A stretch of 64,000 nucleotides of DNA from assembly GCF_947179165.1 (NCBI RefSeq), contig NC_077241.1, positions 31,243,246-31,307,245 on the forward strand, given 5' to 3'. Shown piece by piece: positions 47,301 to 55,100 of the stretch (the first letter of the stretch is position 1; each line of letters begins with the position of its first letter). Made by a program: the position numbers and the translations under genes. Source of the DNA: Solanum dulcamara (taxonomy: Eukaryota > Streptophyta > Magnoliopsida > Solanales > Solanaceae). The notes under the pieces were generated by a model that saw nothing but the letters and a program-made list of their open reading frames with translations, did no database searches and had not been told where the DNA came from.

Positions 47301-47804
47301 ACAACAAACAAGCCCAAGCAAAAAATAATGTACACAGACTAGTAATAAAGAAGGGACCTCAGTAAGAGCTTTGGAGAGTGTTATCATTTTCCACGTCGCT
47401 CGACTAACGTCTCCAATTATCCATTTGAGTTGAAACTTTATGGAGTTAGCATATATATCTTCTCCTTCAGTCCTGCAAAGTTTGAAGACTTTTTTCCCAA
47501 GTTGGAGGGTCCAAATTACTAAAGACCCTCTCTTTAGGCTTAAGGCAGCTGAATGTTTCCATGTCGCTCGCCTAACGCCTTCAATTATCCGTTTGGGCTG
47601 AAACTTGTTGGAACTTGTCACAATAATATATTCTAACATCCTGCAAAGTTTGGGGGGCATTGGACAAGTCCACATGCTACTCCACACCCTGCACCTGCTG
47701 CCCTGTACCATCCTGCTAAATCCTAAATCTATTGGTAAGGAGATTATCCTATTAGAGCAGTAAATTAGGGAGACTCTCCCTTTTTCAATGGGCCTGATTA
47801 TCAT
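44358..47804 (-). CDS. LINE 3' module array with one open frame of 1148 codons, hypothetical
   Basis: Begins 41 bases after the ORF2 stop. I recognise no family. Residues 35-204 and 205-374 are near-identical 170-residue units, and 375-530 is a more distant third. Each unit has two internal copies of FQ(P/L)K(R/W)II..V.RA(T/S)WK. The rest is a chain of shorter related pieces rich in Gln, Asn, Ser and Cys. A hydrophobic run ending CAG or CCxxAG (such as LLVCVHYFLLGLVCCIIAGVW) recurs, and at DNA level this run is a T-rich tract plus TGCAGGT. It may be a third LINE protein, or a stop-poor non-coding array; overlapping plus-strand frames up to 196 codons show that stops are rare on both strands here. 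Confidence 0.35.
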   Translation of the reverse strand: MIIRPIEKGRVSLIYCSNRIISLPIDLGFSRMVQGSRCRVWSSMWTCPMPPKLCRMLEYIIVTSSNKFQPKRIIEGVRRATWKHSAALSLKRGSLVIWTLQLGKKVFKLCRTEGEDIYANSIKFQLKWIIGDVSRATWKMITLSKALTEVPSLLLVCVHYFLLGLVCCIIAGVWSNILAFFNNKYIDKSTKTTSKHPATSKLQQGSRCRVWSSMWTCPMPPKLCRMLEYIIVISSNKFQPKRIIGGVRRATWKHSAALSLKRGSLVIWAIQLGKQVFKLCRTKGEDIHANSIEFQLKWIIGDVSRAAWKMITLSKALTEVPSLLLVCVYYVLFGLVCCTIAGVWSNILAFFNNKYIDKSTTTSSKHPATSKPQQGSRCRVGSNLWTCPKSPKLCRMVAYMFLIRPKKFQPKRIILDVRRASLKQSAVLTLKRKNFAKWKLQLGKQAFKLCMAKVMNIYANLMKFQLKRISGDVSRATWKMLTGSKSLFEIHSSLLTCISLCLCLVICCVYAGCWRLTPTCFNIKYIEDNTCINSTPAAAQHLQHLQQFNTCLLCCLSLVDFLCLESLWHYYEDCSNLGLIWSSTLSLPNIFSIINTPQHQPAADKEQIHSIYAFSNNSTLAAAPFLLVLVCCVDADVRMDSSTCVPNTYIDHTTDTTTKTNTFTKRPTQGLCRAATSFWILWLFGCLYLAVCFCLGTSKTGPLWNCYEGCNVLGPLWSSPPTTFFNFNTPQQQFNQLATHKEHGCSSLQLSLVVRIVGCVCLCRYPNYSPLLENALISMINHSQLHQCSWQTPHAKKTAVSWGCFGATHSACQTHSQLLTHSSNNSINLQQIRNIYKFVVFVFLCRYSKRPNHLKTKTNKQPREPAATCRLTALGLVFLFLFVCAGADPHNCKQLDTKAWIISPCIPDAFHQHLQQLHQLAAAKEQIQANATAACTPLWLYVLLVLFGCAGTRMNHFKARTNKQTNYNGSNKEFVQQNSWNCSYNCELACLFSSLFMQVFGDTTQKELQHPHRQHPRTNNNIMSSCKRLHLHQLQIHTVGTQHQTTTQPHTKQQLNHRAEAESAELKDEVQQHQQQQMPKPTHPCTATSRLGCLCRFLVLSICAGVGLQQSYIWTAMQVFECSYTFFHNKSKVVGYYNSIYFLSFQPP
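44491..47310 (-). repeat. About 12 dispersed modules with a splice-acceptor-like core
   Basis: On the plus strand (A)CCTGCA(C/T)A followed by an A/C-rich stretch (ACAAACAAAAACA type) occurs at about 44491, 44810, 44953, 45148, 45267, 45513, 46270, 46790 and 47290, with weaker forms at 45718, 45897 and 46109. On the transcribed minus strand each is a pyrimidine-rich tract then TGCAG/GT. Between them other words recur (TTGCAGGTTG, GTGTGTTGAAG, GGGCTGCTCCA..GCCCCAGG..TGCA), so modules share more than the core. Confidence 0.75.
46160..47702 (-). repeat. About 510-bp tandem repeat, three units, in the LINE 3' region
   Basis: Units 47702-47193, 47192-46683 and 46682 to about 46160. The boundary word CACCTGCTGCCCTG recurs at about 47690, 47180 and 46670. 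The first two are almost the same; the third is diverged. Unit length is a multiple of three, so the reading frame is kept. Confidence 0.9.
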
Positions 47805-47845
47805 TATTAATATCAGTTAATAATTCATTGTATGAAGAAGTTCCT

Positions 47846-49070
47846 TCAATGTGGTTGATTGATCTTCTTCATCTTGGTTCTCCTGAAGCTAGCCATGCCA
47901 GCTTTGTCCATTTTGTAATGTCCCTTGGTCTCTCTTGGAAGCTGCTGAAAGCTGTAGTAGTGTTGTGTATAGCTTTTCATGTGGCTTTCCTTTGAGAGTG
48001 AATCTGCAGTATAATTAGCTTCCCTAAAGATATGACTGAACTGGAAATTCTCCAGTTTGCTAACCAATACCTGCAATTCATTAGTATAAGCAACAATGTT
48101 CCATGGAGGTTTAGCCTCTTGTTTGAGCCACTTGATTAGAAGTTCAGAATCCACTTCAAGGGCTACCCTGCTGTATCCATGTTGTAGGCACCACTGAATA
48201 CCAATAATTGCTGCCTGCACTTCAGCTTGGTTATTAGAACCACAACCTAGTGGAGATGCAAAAGCATATATTAACACTCCATTATGGTCCCTTAGAATGC
48301 CCCCTGCCCCTATCTTCCCTGGATTGTTAAGGGCACTCCCATCTGTGTTTAGCTTGATCATTGTAGGTTGTGGTTTAGTCCAGCATACTTTGGTTATTCT
48401 CAATTCATGTTGGCTTTTTTCAACCATGGTAACCAAATCTGCCCAATTACTTGGCAACTCAATATATGGATACACAGTGGAGATAAGCATATATAGATCT
48501 TTGGATATTGAGAATATTACTCTAGTTGCATTAGACTTCTTGCCCCCATACTTGCATGCACATCTATTCTTCCATAGATTCCAACACACAAAAATGGGGG
48601 TAGCCTGCATTACTAACTTATGTAGCTCATTGTTAGTTTTGACTAGCCACCACCTCATCAATAGGTTTTTTAGAGGAATGTTGCTGTGTTGCAGACCCCA
48701 GTACCTTGAGAAGTGCTTCCATATGTGTTGTGCAAAGTAACCTGATACAAAGATATGCTCTATATCATCAAGACCTGCTCTATAACAACAGGAGCATGCT
48801 GCAGGAGCATGTCCAAATGCTACTATTCTGTCATTTGTGGGGAGTTTAAGTCTGAAAGCTCTCCAAAGCAGAAAAGAGGCCTTGAAAGGAATACTACTGT
48901 GCCATATGTTGCTGTTAGTGGTTGATCTTGTCTTTTTCTTCCTTACCAACTCCCAGGCTGATGAACAAGTGAAATTACCATGAGAGTTAGGCTTCCAGTA
49001 AGCTTGATCCTGCATATTTGGATTGTAGCTGATGGGAGTGCTGAGAATCTTGTGCACCAGCTGAGGGGGG
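47846..49070 (-). pseudogene. LINE ORF2, 3' part: zinc-binding RVT region and RNase H
   Basis: Open for about 403 codons to a TGA at 47846. First a zf-RVT-type region: FTCSSAWELVR, IPFKASFLLWRAFRLKLPTN, then CSCCYRAGLDDIEHIFVSGY and IWKHFSRYWG. From about residue 230 an RNase H: LNTDGSALNNPGKIGAGGIL, NNQAEVQAAIIGI, LEVDSELLIKWL and HIFREANYTADSLS, so the acidic residues and the final His/Asp region are kept. It is in a different frame from the 5' part. The shift lies at or near a run of seven C (about 49065-49071) next to the deletion junction. RNase H would remove RNA from the hybrid during insertion. Confidence 0.9.
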
Positions 49071-49080
49071 GCATGTTTTC

Positions 49081-50967
49081 TTACTTTCTCTTCATTCCAT
49101 TAATGATGACTGAGTACCAATTGTTTGACATAATCCTCCAAACCATATCAATCAACACTTCTCCAAACCCCATTTTCCTCATGACCATACAAATGAATGA
49201 CCAAGAGACCCTATCATAGGCCTTGGCCATATCCAGCTTTATCACCACATTATCCCCAGCCTTTGGTCTCTTAATATTGTGGATGATTTCTTGAGCTAAC
49301 ATTATGTTCTCAGCAATACTCCTACCTTTAACAAATCCAGATTGGTTATCTGAGATTAGCTGAGGCAATATAGGAGCAATTCTGATGCTTATCAACTTAG
49401 AAATGATCTTGTTAGTGAAGTTGCTGAGAGAAATAGGCCTGTATTCTGATAGGCTGTTGGGATGCTCATTCTTAGGAAGTAGAGCTAAGCATGCATGAGA
49501 AATAAACTTGGGAATACCATGTCCATTGAAGAAATACTGGACTAATCTCAGTAGGTCTTCACAGATGATATCCCAGCATGAATGAAAGAATTTCCCATTC
49601 ATTCCATCTGGTCCAGCAGCTGATGTAGGGCTCATAGAAAATACAACTTTCTTCAGCTCATCCATAGTAGGTAAGGCTTGCAGGCTCTCATTCTGCTCCT
49701 CTGTAACCATCCTTGGAATGCACTTAAGAACATCTTCCCTGATCAGTCTCTCTTCTCCAGTGAATATTTTTTCAAAGTGTGCTGTGGCAGCTCTTGCAAT
49801 ATTGTCTTCACCTTGAATAGTATTGCCTTGTTCATCATTAATCTGATGGATGAATAACCTTCTTCTTCTTCCTCTGATAATAGCATGAAAATAGCTGGTA
49901 TTGGCATCTCCATCTTTGAACCAATGAAGTTGACTTTTCTGCTTTAAGATAGCCTTCTCCATCTTCAGATATCTGATGTACTGAGCATTGATCTGATGTA
50001 GCTTGGACCTGTTCTCTTCAGTATTGTCACTAATTATTTTTTCTTCAGCTTGTCTCACCTGCTCTTCATATTCTTTTACTGAAGCAAAGATGTCCCCAAA
50101 CTCATTTCTTGACCACTTACTAAGAGTATTAGAAACTCTTTTCAGCTTTTGTTGGAAGGTTCCCATTGGATTTCCTTCCACAGGATTATCCCAACATGCT
50201 TTTACAGTGCTAAGGAAATTGTCATTGTCTGTCCAGCAGTTTAGAAATTTGAAATACTTGATAACATTACCTTGTTTTGCCCTGCTTTCCATCAATAGAG
50301 GGCAATGGTCAGATCCTGTGGAGGCTAAGTGACTGACAGTTGTTACAGGCATGACTTCTAACCAAGAATCATTAACCATGGCCCTGTCAAGTCTTTTCCA
50401 AATTCTAGCATCTTTGTCCCTATTGTTGCACCAGGTGAACTTCTGCCCACAGAACCCCAGATCAGTGAGTCCACATGCTTCTATCACACTAATAAACTCA
50501 AAGCTCTTGTTCACATTATATGGCTGGCCCCCTATCTTTTCTTCAACATCTGTAATAACATTGAAGTCTCCAATGGTGCACCAAGGCTTCTCCTTACTGG
50601 AGAACTGCAACATCTTGTCCCATAAGTCTCTTCTCATGTAATCCTTGCAGTTTGCATAGACAAAGGTAATGAGGTAGCTATTAGGACAAGCCACATGATT
50701 GATCTCACAAGTGATCTGCTGCTCATCCTGGTCCAAAATGTTGCAGGCAATGTCTTTGTTCCAGAATAACCAGATTTTGCTATTGGAGTTGGACATAACA
50801 TTATCCATACCTAGCTGAATTCTGTGGAATTGAATTTGAGATTTGTTGGAAAAAGGTTCCAGCACTGCTATGATAGACAGCTTATGAAAGTCTTTCAACC
50901 TTTGTAACCTATCAAGGGTCCCCTGAGTATCAATACTCCTTGCATTCCAGCAGATTGTACTAATCAT
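49081..50967 (-). pseudogene. LINE ORF2, 5' part: endonuclease and start of reverse transcriptase
   Basis: 628 codons. The APE-type endonuclease has N8 (CWNARS), E37 (LEPF), Y104 (VYANC), D134 and N136 (GDFNV), and S219-D220-H221 (GSDHCPLL), so its active site looks complete. A linker follows, then RT: DGMNGKFFHSCWDI, LLPKNEHPNSLSEYRPISLS, SGFVKGRSIAEN, and the first catalytic Asp in KLDMAKAYDRVSW. The frame ends at IINGMKRK then TAA. The second palm motif (YADD box), thumb and connection are missing, about 600 residues by comparison with plant L1 elements as I remember them. ATG at 50967 overlaps the ORF1 stop. Confidence 0.93.
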
Positions 50968-50969
50968 CA
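50965..50969 (-). promoter_or_regulatory. TGATG stop/start overlap of LINE ORF1 and ORF2
   Basis: Minus strand 50969-50965 reads TGATG: TGA ends ORF1 and ATG starts ORF2. This arrangement fits translation of ORF2 by termination and re-initiation. Confidence 0.85.
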
Positions 50970-53900
50970 GGGTTTTTGAGTTTTGGACCTAGTGTTGATG
51001 TTGCTGTTGACAACAACATTAGCAAAACTGCTGATGATACTTTGTTTAGTCTTCTTCTTTGTCTGCTTACTTTTAAAGGGTGGCTCCTTCTTTTTCTTGT
51101 CTTGCTGACTTTCCTTCTGCAATACAGCTGTCATTGTAGATCTGAATGCCTCCAGGTGATCTTCTTTTTGTGCCTCTTCCCCATGGTCATGGTCTTCCAC
51201 ATCTTCAGAATGAGTGACCCTATGTGCATCAGATGATCCCTGGGACTTAGCAACCAGTTGGACCTCATCCTCATGCACCTTGTCTCTGGATGGGCTGGAA
51301 GCCTTAATTTCACTCACAGCATCCTCATCCTCAGAGTCAGTCATTGGTTGATAATCACTGTCCTCTTCATCTTCCAGAGGCTGGTCATCAGAATCTTCCT
51401 CATTCTCAGACTCACACACAGCATACTCATCTTCTTGTATGTTGAGGGTGTAGGTGAGCTGAGGTAGATCAGTAGCTCTCTCAGTGATGATTTCAGCTGG
51501 ATTTCTAGGAGATGTAGGAATGCAATGGGCTTGGAGAGGAATGATATTCATCCCCACCTGGTCATCATCTAAGACAATTTGTTGACACCCCTGCTCCCCT
51601 TGCTGTACTATCACACTGTCCATTTTGGGAGTTTGACATTTATCAGTTGAGTTCATTTCTTTTATTTTCTTTTTGATGGCTTCTCTTCTTTTCTTGCTCA
51701 GCTTATTCTTCTGAACAATAGTAATTTTACCACTAGTACTGGGATGAGATCCCAGATCTTTGGCCATGGCACCTTTGCTAGCTTGCATGGTAAGTTCAAC
51801 AATACTCTCATGCATAGCATGAGGGGGTACCCCTCCCCTATTGGTTTCCCCATCCTGCATGTTAGTGGGGTTCTCCTGTACACTTCCATCCTTTCCTCCT
51901 TCAACTACCAGATCAGCAGCAACAATATTAATATTTGGGAGGTTCAGGGGTATTGGGAGTGATAAGTCAATACCTGAGTTCCTTGCAACATTGTTCCCTT
52001 GAGCAATACCTGTTAAGATAGTACTTGTGCATTCAATATGGGGGGATGGGGTTTGTGGGAGAGATAAGTCAATACCTTGTCTCTGATTTGGAGTGCTTTC
52101 CTGCATTGTTGATGAACTCCTCACTATTGAGTTCTTTTGAATGTGTGTGTTCCCTGCAATTTGGTTAGTGGGTTGGTCTTGCATAGCAAGATCAACATGA
52201 ACATTTGGAATAGAGATAGAAGTAGTAGTTTTACCTGGATTTACTTTGCTTTGCTGCACTGCAACATACTTACCTTTGGTTAATACTCCTGCAGCTCTTA
52301 TTTCTTGGTTCAGCTGGCCATTAATGTGTCCTTTGTTCTGTTTCCTTCTCTGAGTTTGCCAAGCATTGTCCTCCTTGCTAGTCTTATTGTTCTGTGACTG
52401 TTGTGGTATATTGGATGTCAAAGGATTTTGGTGCACCTGTAAGTTGTCAGGTTGAGGTTGGTTGTGCTCTTTGCTCTCTCCCTGAGTTTGACTTGTATTT
52501 TTTGTTGTATTTTCAGAACTTTTCTTTTTCATTTGTTCTTCATCTCTTCTCTTGATATTACACACATGCACCTTGTGCCCCTGATGCTTGCAATACATGC
52601 AGTACTCAGGTACACTCTCATATAAAAGTTCCTGCCATCTTCCTATTGTAGGATCACTTTTGTCATGCCCAAGCCATACATGATGGGGTCTTTCTTGTGT
52701 AAGGTTGACCTGCACTCTTACCTTAGCAGTACTTCCCCTAGTCTTCTGAATAGAGGCTGCATCCATGAAGAGTACTTTCCCCACAGGAGCAAGGAGAGTG
52801 GTCAGGAACTCCTTATCATAACAGTGCCAGGGGAGTTCAGGAAGGGCAACCCAGACTGGGACAATGGGAGTCTCCTCCTCAGGCCTAAAAGTTGGAGTCC
52901 ATGTTTGTATCCTCATGGATTGGCCTTCAATGGTCATTCTTTGCTTGGTCCACACAGTTGTGTAGTCCAATTCATTGTCCAAGTCAATATACACATGTCT
53001 GGCATTGAAATGGGCAATTTTAACACCCCCTACCAATTGAGTTTGGAGAATGAAGCTTCTCCTTATTAGCTCCACCTTAGGCATAGTGTTGCTGAATTTT
53101 CCAACAAGGGTATATTTACACTTTTCAGCCAATTTCACCATGAAATCCTCTTTGTCATAAATGACAGCTGGTAGGCCTTGTCTGGTGGTGTAAATAGGAG
53201 CAGACAAATTAAGAGGGATATCATTTTTTGCTTGGTTCAGCCTCAGTTTGGAAGCAAAGGTTTGGATGACTGTATATGGGGCTGGCTGAGGGACCTGTTC
53301 CTTTCTATTAGGGAACTGGTTCTTTGGGGGATTTTTAGTGATGCTTTCTATTGGCTGGGGCTGGTTACTAACAGGTTTGGGGCCCTGGTTATTGGGGTTA
53401 AGCCTATCAAAATTGGAGGAGACTTTAGGGAAGCTATTTTGAATCATGTTGTTGGCCCTGTTTTGAGAGTTGGTATTAGGCTGTGGATTAGTATGCTCAG
53501 TATCCTGCATGACCATACTAGGAGCAGTACCAGGGAGTGCACAGACTCCCCTGGAGTTCAACAAGTTAGCATCAACAATTATAGGATTAGAGGGATGCCC
53601 ATTTGCACTATGCTTACCAATGTGATGGATAGACTCATTAACATTAGGCACCACATTATTATTCAAACATTGCACAAGATTATTAGGATTCTCAATATGC
53701 TTAGACTGTATTTGCATATACTGACCCTGCATATTGAGTTCAAGAGAGTGAGAGGACTTACCTTGTGTTCCTGTGGTTGAGCTGCTGCTATGGGGGTGGT
53801 TCAATCCTTTTGGCATTTGATTCGTTTGATTATTTTGGGATTGAATACCATTGGCAAGGTACTGATATTGATAATTTGCCAATGTAATCTCCTCAGTTCT

Positions 53901-54989
53901 AACATCACTATGACTATCTTCCTCAAGCAAGTCTTGACGACTTTTTGGATTTGAACTTTTCGGAGCTAATTTGGGGTCTGTAGTTTGTGTAGGAAGCCTC
54001 ACAACAGCCTTAGGAACATTTTGATATTGGCCCCTCATCATTTGTCTCGCCGGAACTCCGGCGACCCCACTGTGGTTGTCGTCTTGACGACTTTTCAAAT
54101 TTGACTCGATTGGTAGTGATTCAAGGCTTGCCACATAGCTAGGAAGCTTCTCAACACTGTCACGAACCTGTTGAACTATACCTTGAACCAGTTGGCTCGC
54201 CGGAGCTCCGGTGCCCTCTTCACGTTCAGAATTCAAATTAAAATTCGAAGCTTTTGGTAGAGATTCGAGCTGGTTTTGGATACTTGGTAGGTTCTCCTTA
54301 TCCAACTTAGTGAGTTGGCATTGATTTTGAGATGAAATTGTTGCCTGAGCTCCGGTGCCAAAATCGCGGTCAGTGGTCAAATTGAAATTTGAGATTCCAA
54401 ATTGATATTCGAGCTGGTTGTTTATGCCTGTGAGGTGCTCCATGTCCAGCTGAGTATTTTGACATTGAGTTTGGTCCTTTAAGCTTGCCGGAGTTCCGGC
54501 GCCGGCGTCGATATTATCACCGGCGATAGCTACGCCGGTGAAACTTATCCCATTATGTGCGCCATCGTCTGGGGAACAATCCCCAGTGGTCATATCCTCT
54601 CGAACATGGCCGGAACTAGGTCGAACGAGTGATGGAAACTGCGGCGGCGCAGTTAACTTCGCCTCTTCAGCCGCCAGTGAATATCTCGACCATGGATGAT
54701 TCAACCGATTTGATTTTTGCATATTGTGTAGTTCTTGCAATGCTGATGATTCCCCAATTGTTTGTCCGATTCGAATCCGCCCAGCTTTCTCCAAATCGTT
54801 GATGTGATGAACCCAGGCAAGTTGCTCCTCCGACAGTGCTAAAGTGATCGCCGACTGATTTTGCACTTTGGAGGGGCTACGGGTGGAATTTTCCGATGCT
54901 ACGACTTGCGTTGCATTCATGTCGTCGTTATCTTCGTTCCTATTTTTCGAACGAAATTTTCCTACGTCGGGAGGTGGTTCCCCTCCCAT
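50967..54989 (-). CDS. LINE ORF1: RNA-binding protein with DUF4283 and CCHC knuckle
   Basis: 1340 codons, intact. The ATG at 54989 is preceded by a 97-base leader. Residues 1-590 are Asn/Gln/Ser/Pro-rich and look disordered. About 596-745 is a DUF4283-type region (AVIYDKEDFMVKLAEKCKY, later VYIDLDNELDYTTVWTKQRM, PIVPVWVALPELPWHCYDKE). A knuckle CMYCKHQGHKVHVC (CX2CX4HX4C) is near 795-810, then another long polar region. A strongly acidic segment (SENEEDSDDQPLEDEEDSDY) lies near 1190-1220 and a Lys-rich end (KKKKEPPFKSKQTKKKTKQS) follows. ORF1 products of plant L1 bind element RNA; this one is about twice the usual length. It ends TGA, sharing its A with the ORF2 ATG. Confidence 0.93.
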   Translation of the reverse strand: MGGEPPPDVGKFRSKNRNEDNDDMNATQVVASENSTRSPSKVQNQSAITLALSEEQLAWVHHINDLEKAGRIRIGQTIGESSALQELHNMQKSNRLNHPWSRYSLAAEEAKLTAPPQFPSLVRPSSGHVREDMTTGDCSPDDGAHNGISFTGVAIAGDNIDAGAGTPASLKDQTQCQNTQLDMEHLTGINNQLEYQFGISNFNLTTDRDFGTGAQATISSQNQCQLTKLDKENLPSIQNQLESLPKASNFNLNSEREEGTGAPASQLVQGIVQQVRDSVEKLPSYVASLESLPIESNLKSRQDDNHSGVAGVPARQMMRGQYQNVPKAVVRLPTQTTDPKLAPKSSNPKSRQDLLEEDSHSDVRTEEITLANYQYQYLANGIQSQNNQTNQMPKGLNHPHSSSSTTGTQGKSSHSLELNMQGQYMQIQSKHIENPNNLVQCLNNNVVPNVNESIHHIGKHSANGHPSNPIIVDANLLNSRGVCALPGTAPSMVMQDTEHTNPQPNTNSQNRANNMIQNSFPKVSSNFDRLNPNNQGPKPVSNQPQPIESITKNPPKNQFPNRKEQVPQPAPYTVIQTFASKLRLNQAKNDIPLNLSAPIYTTRQGLPAVIYDKEDFMVKLAEKCKYTLVGKFSNTMPKVELIRRSFILQTQLVGGVKIAHFNARHVYIDLDNELDYTTVWTKQRMTIEGQSMRIQTWTPTFRPEEETPIVPVWVALPELPWHCYDKEFLTTLLAPVGKVLFMDAASIQKTRGSTAKVRVQVNLTQERPHHVWLGHDKSDPTIGRWQELLYESVPEYCMYCKHQGHKVHVCNIKRRDEEQMKKKSSENTTKNTSQTQGESKEHNQPQPDNLQVHQNPLTSNIPQQSQNNKTSKEDNAWQTQRRKQNKGHINGQLNQEIRAAGVLTKGKYVAVQQSKVNPGKTTTSISIPNVHVDLAMQDQPTNQIAGNTHIQKNSIVRSSSTMQESTPNQRQGIDLSLPQTPSPHIECTSTILTGIAQGNNVARNSGIDLSLPIPLNLPNINIVAADLVVEGGKDGSVQENPTNMQDGETNRGGVPPHAMHESIVELTMQASKGAMAKDLGSHPSTSGKITIVQKNKLSKKRREAIKKKIKEMNSTDKCQTPKMDSVIVQQGEQGCQQIVLDDDQVGMNIIPLQAHCIPTSPRNPAEIITERATDLPQLTYTLNIQEDEYAVCESENEEDSDDQPLEDEEDSDYQPMTDSEDEDAVSEIKASSPSRDKVHEDEVQLVAKSQGSSDAHRVTHSEDVEDHDHGEEAQKEDHLEAFRSTMTAVLQKESQQDKKKKEPPFKSKQTKKKTKQSIISSFANVVVNSNINTRSKTQKP

Positions 54990-55086
54990 ATTCGTCTTGA
55001 TGACAATAGTGCCCTTAGTTGAGAGCTTTGTTTCTAGAGAGATGTTAGAGAGAGAAAATTGTTGCGATCTATTTAAGTTGCAATTC
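54990..55086 (-). promoter_or_regulatory. LINE 5' UTR
   Basis: 97 bases from the target duplication to the ORF1 ATG, with pyrimidine-rich TTTTCTCTCTCTAACATCTC. Presence of the full leader indicates a complete 5' end. Confidence 0.8.
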
Positions 55087-55100
55087 TGCTACAGGTATTT
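55087..55100 (+). repeat. LINE target site duplication, right copy
   Basis: TGCTACAGGTATTT, identical to 43822-43835; followed by AACTTTGG, so the cleavage site was ATTT/AA. Confidence 0.93.

Larger units (their letters stand above)
43836..55086 (-). mobile_element. L1-type LINE, 11.25 kb, young but with RT core deleted
   Basis: Minus-strand order: short 5' UTR, ORF1 (DUF4283 plus CCHC), ORF2 (endonuclease, RT start, gap, RNase H), a 3.4 kb 3' module array, and a poly(A) tail seen as T29 at 43833-43861. A perfect 14-bp duplication flanks it. The nick inferred from the duplication is ATTT/AA on the plus strand, close to the L1 endonuclease preference TTTT/AA. ORF1 is open for 1340 codons and the 5' UTR is present, so it is not 5'-truncated. 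About 600 codons of ORF2, including the RT YADD box, are absent. The total length is unusually large for a plant LINE. Confidence 0.93.
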
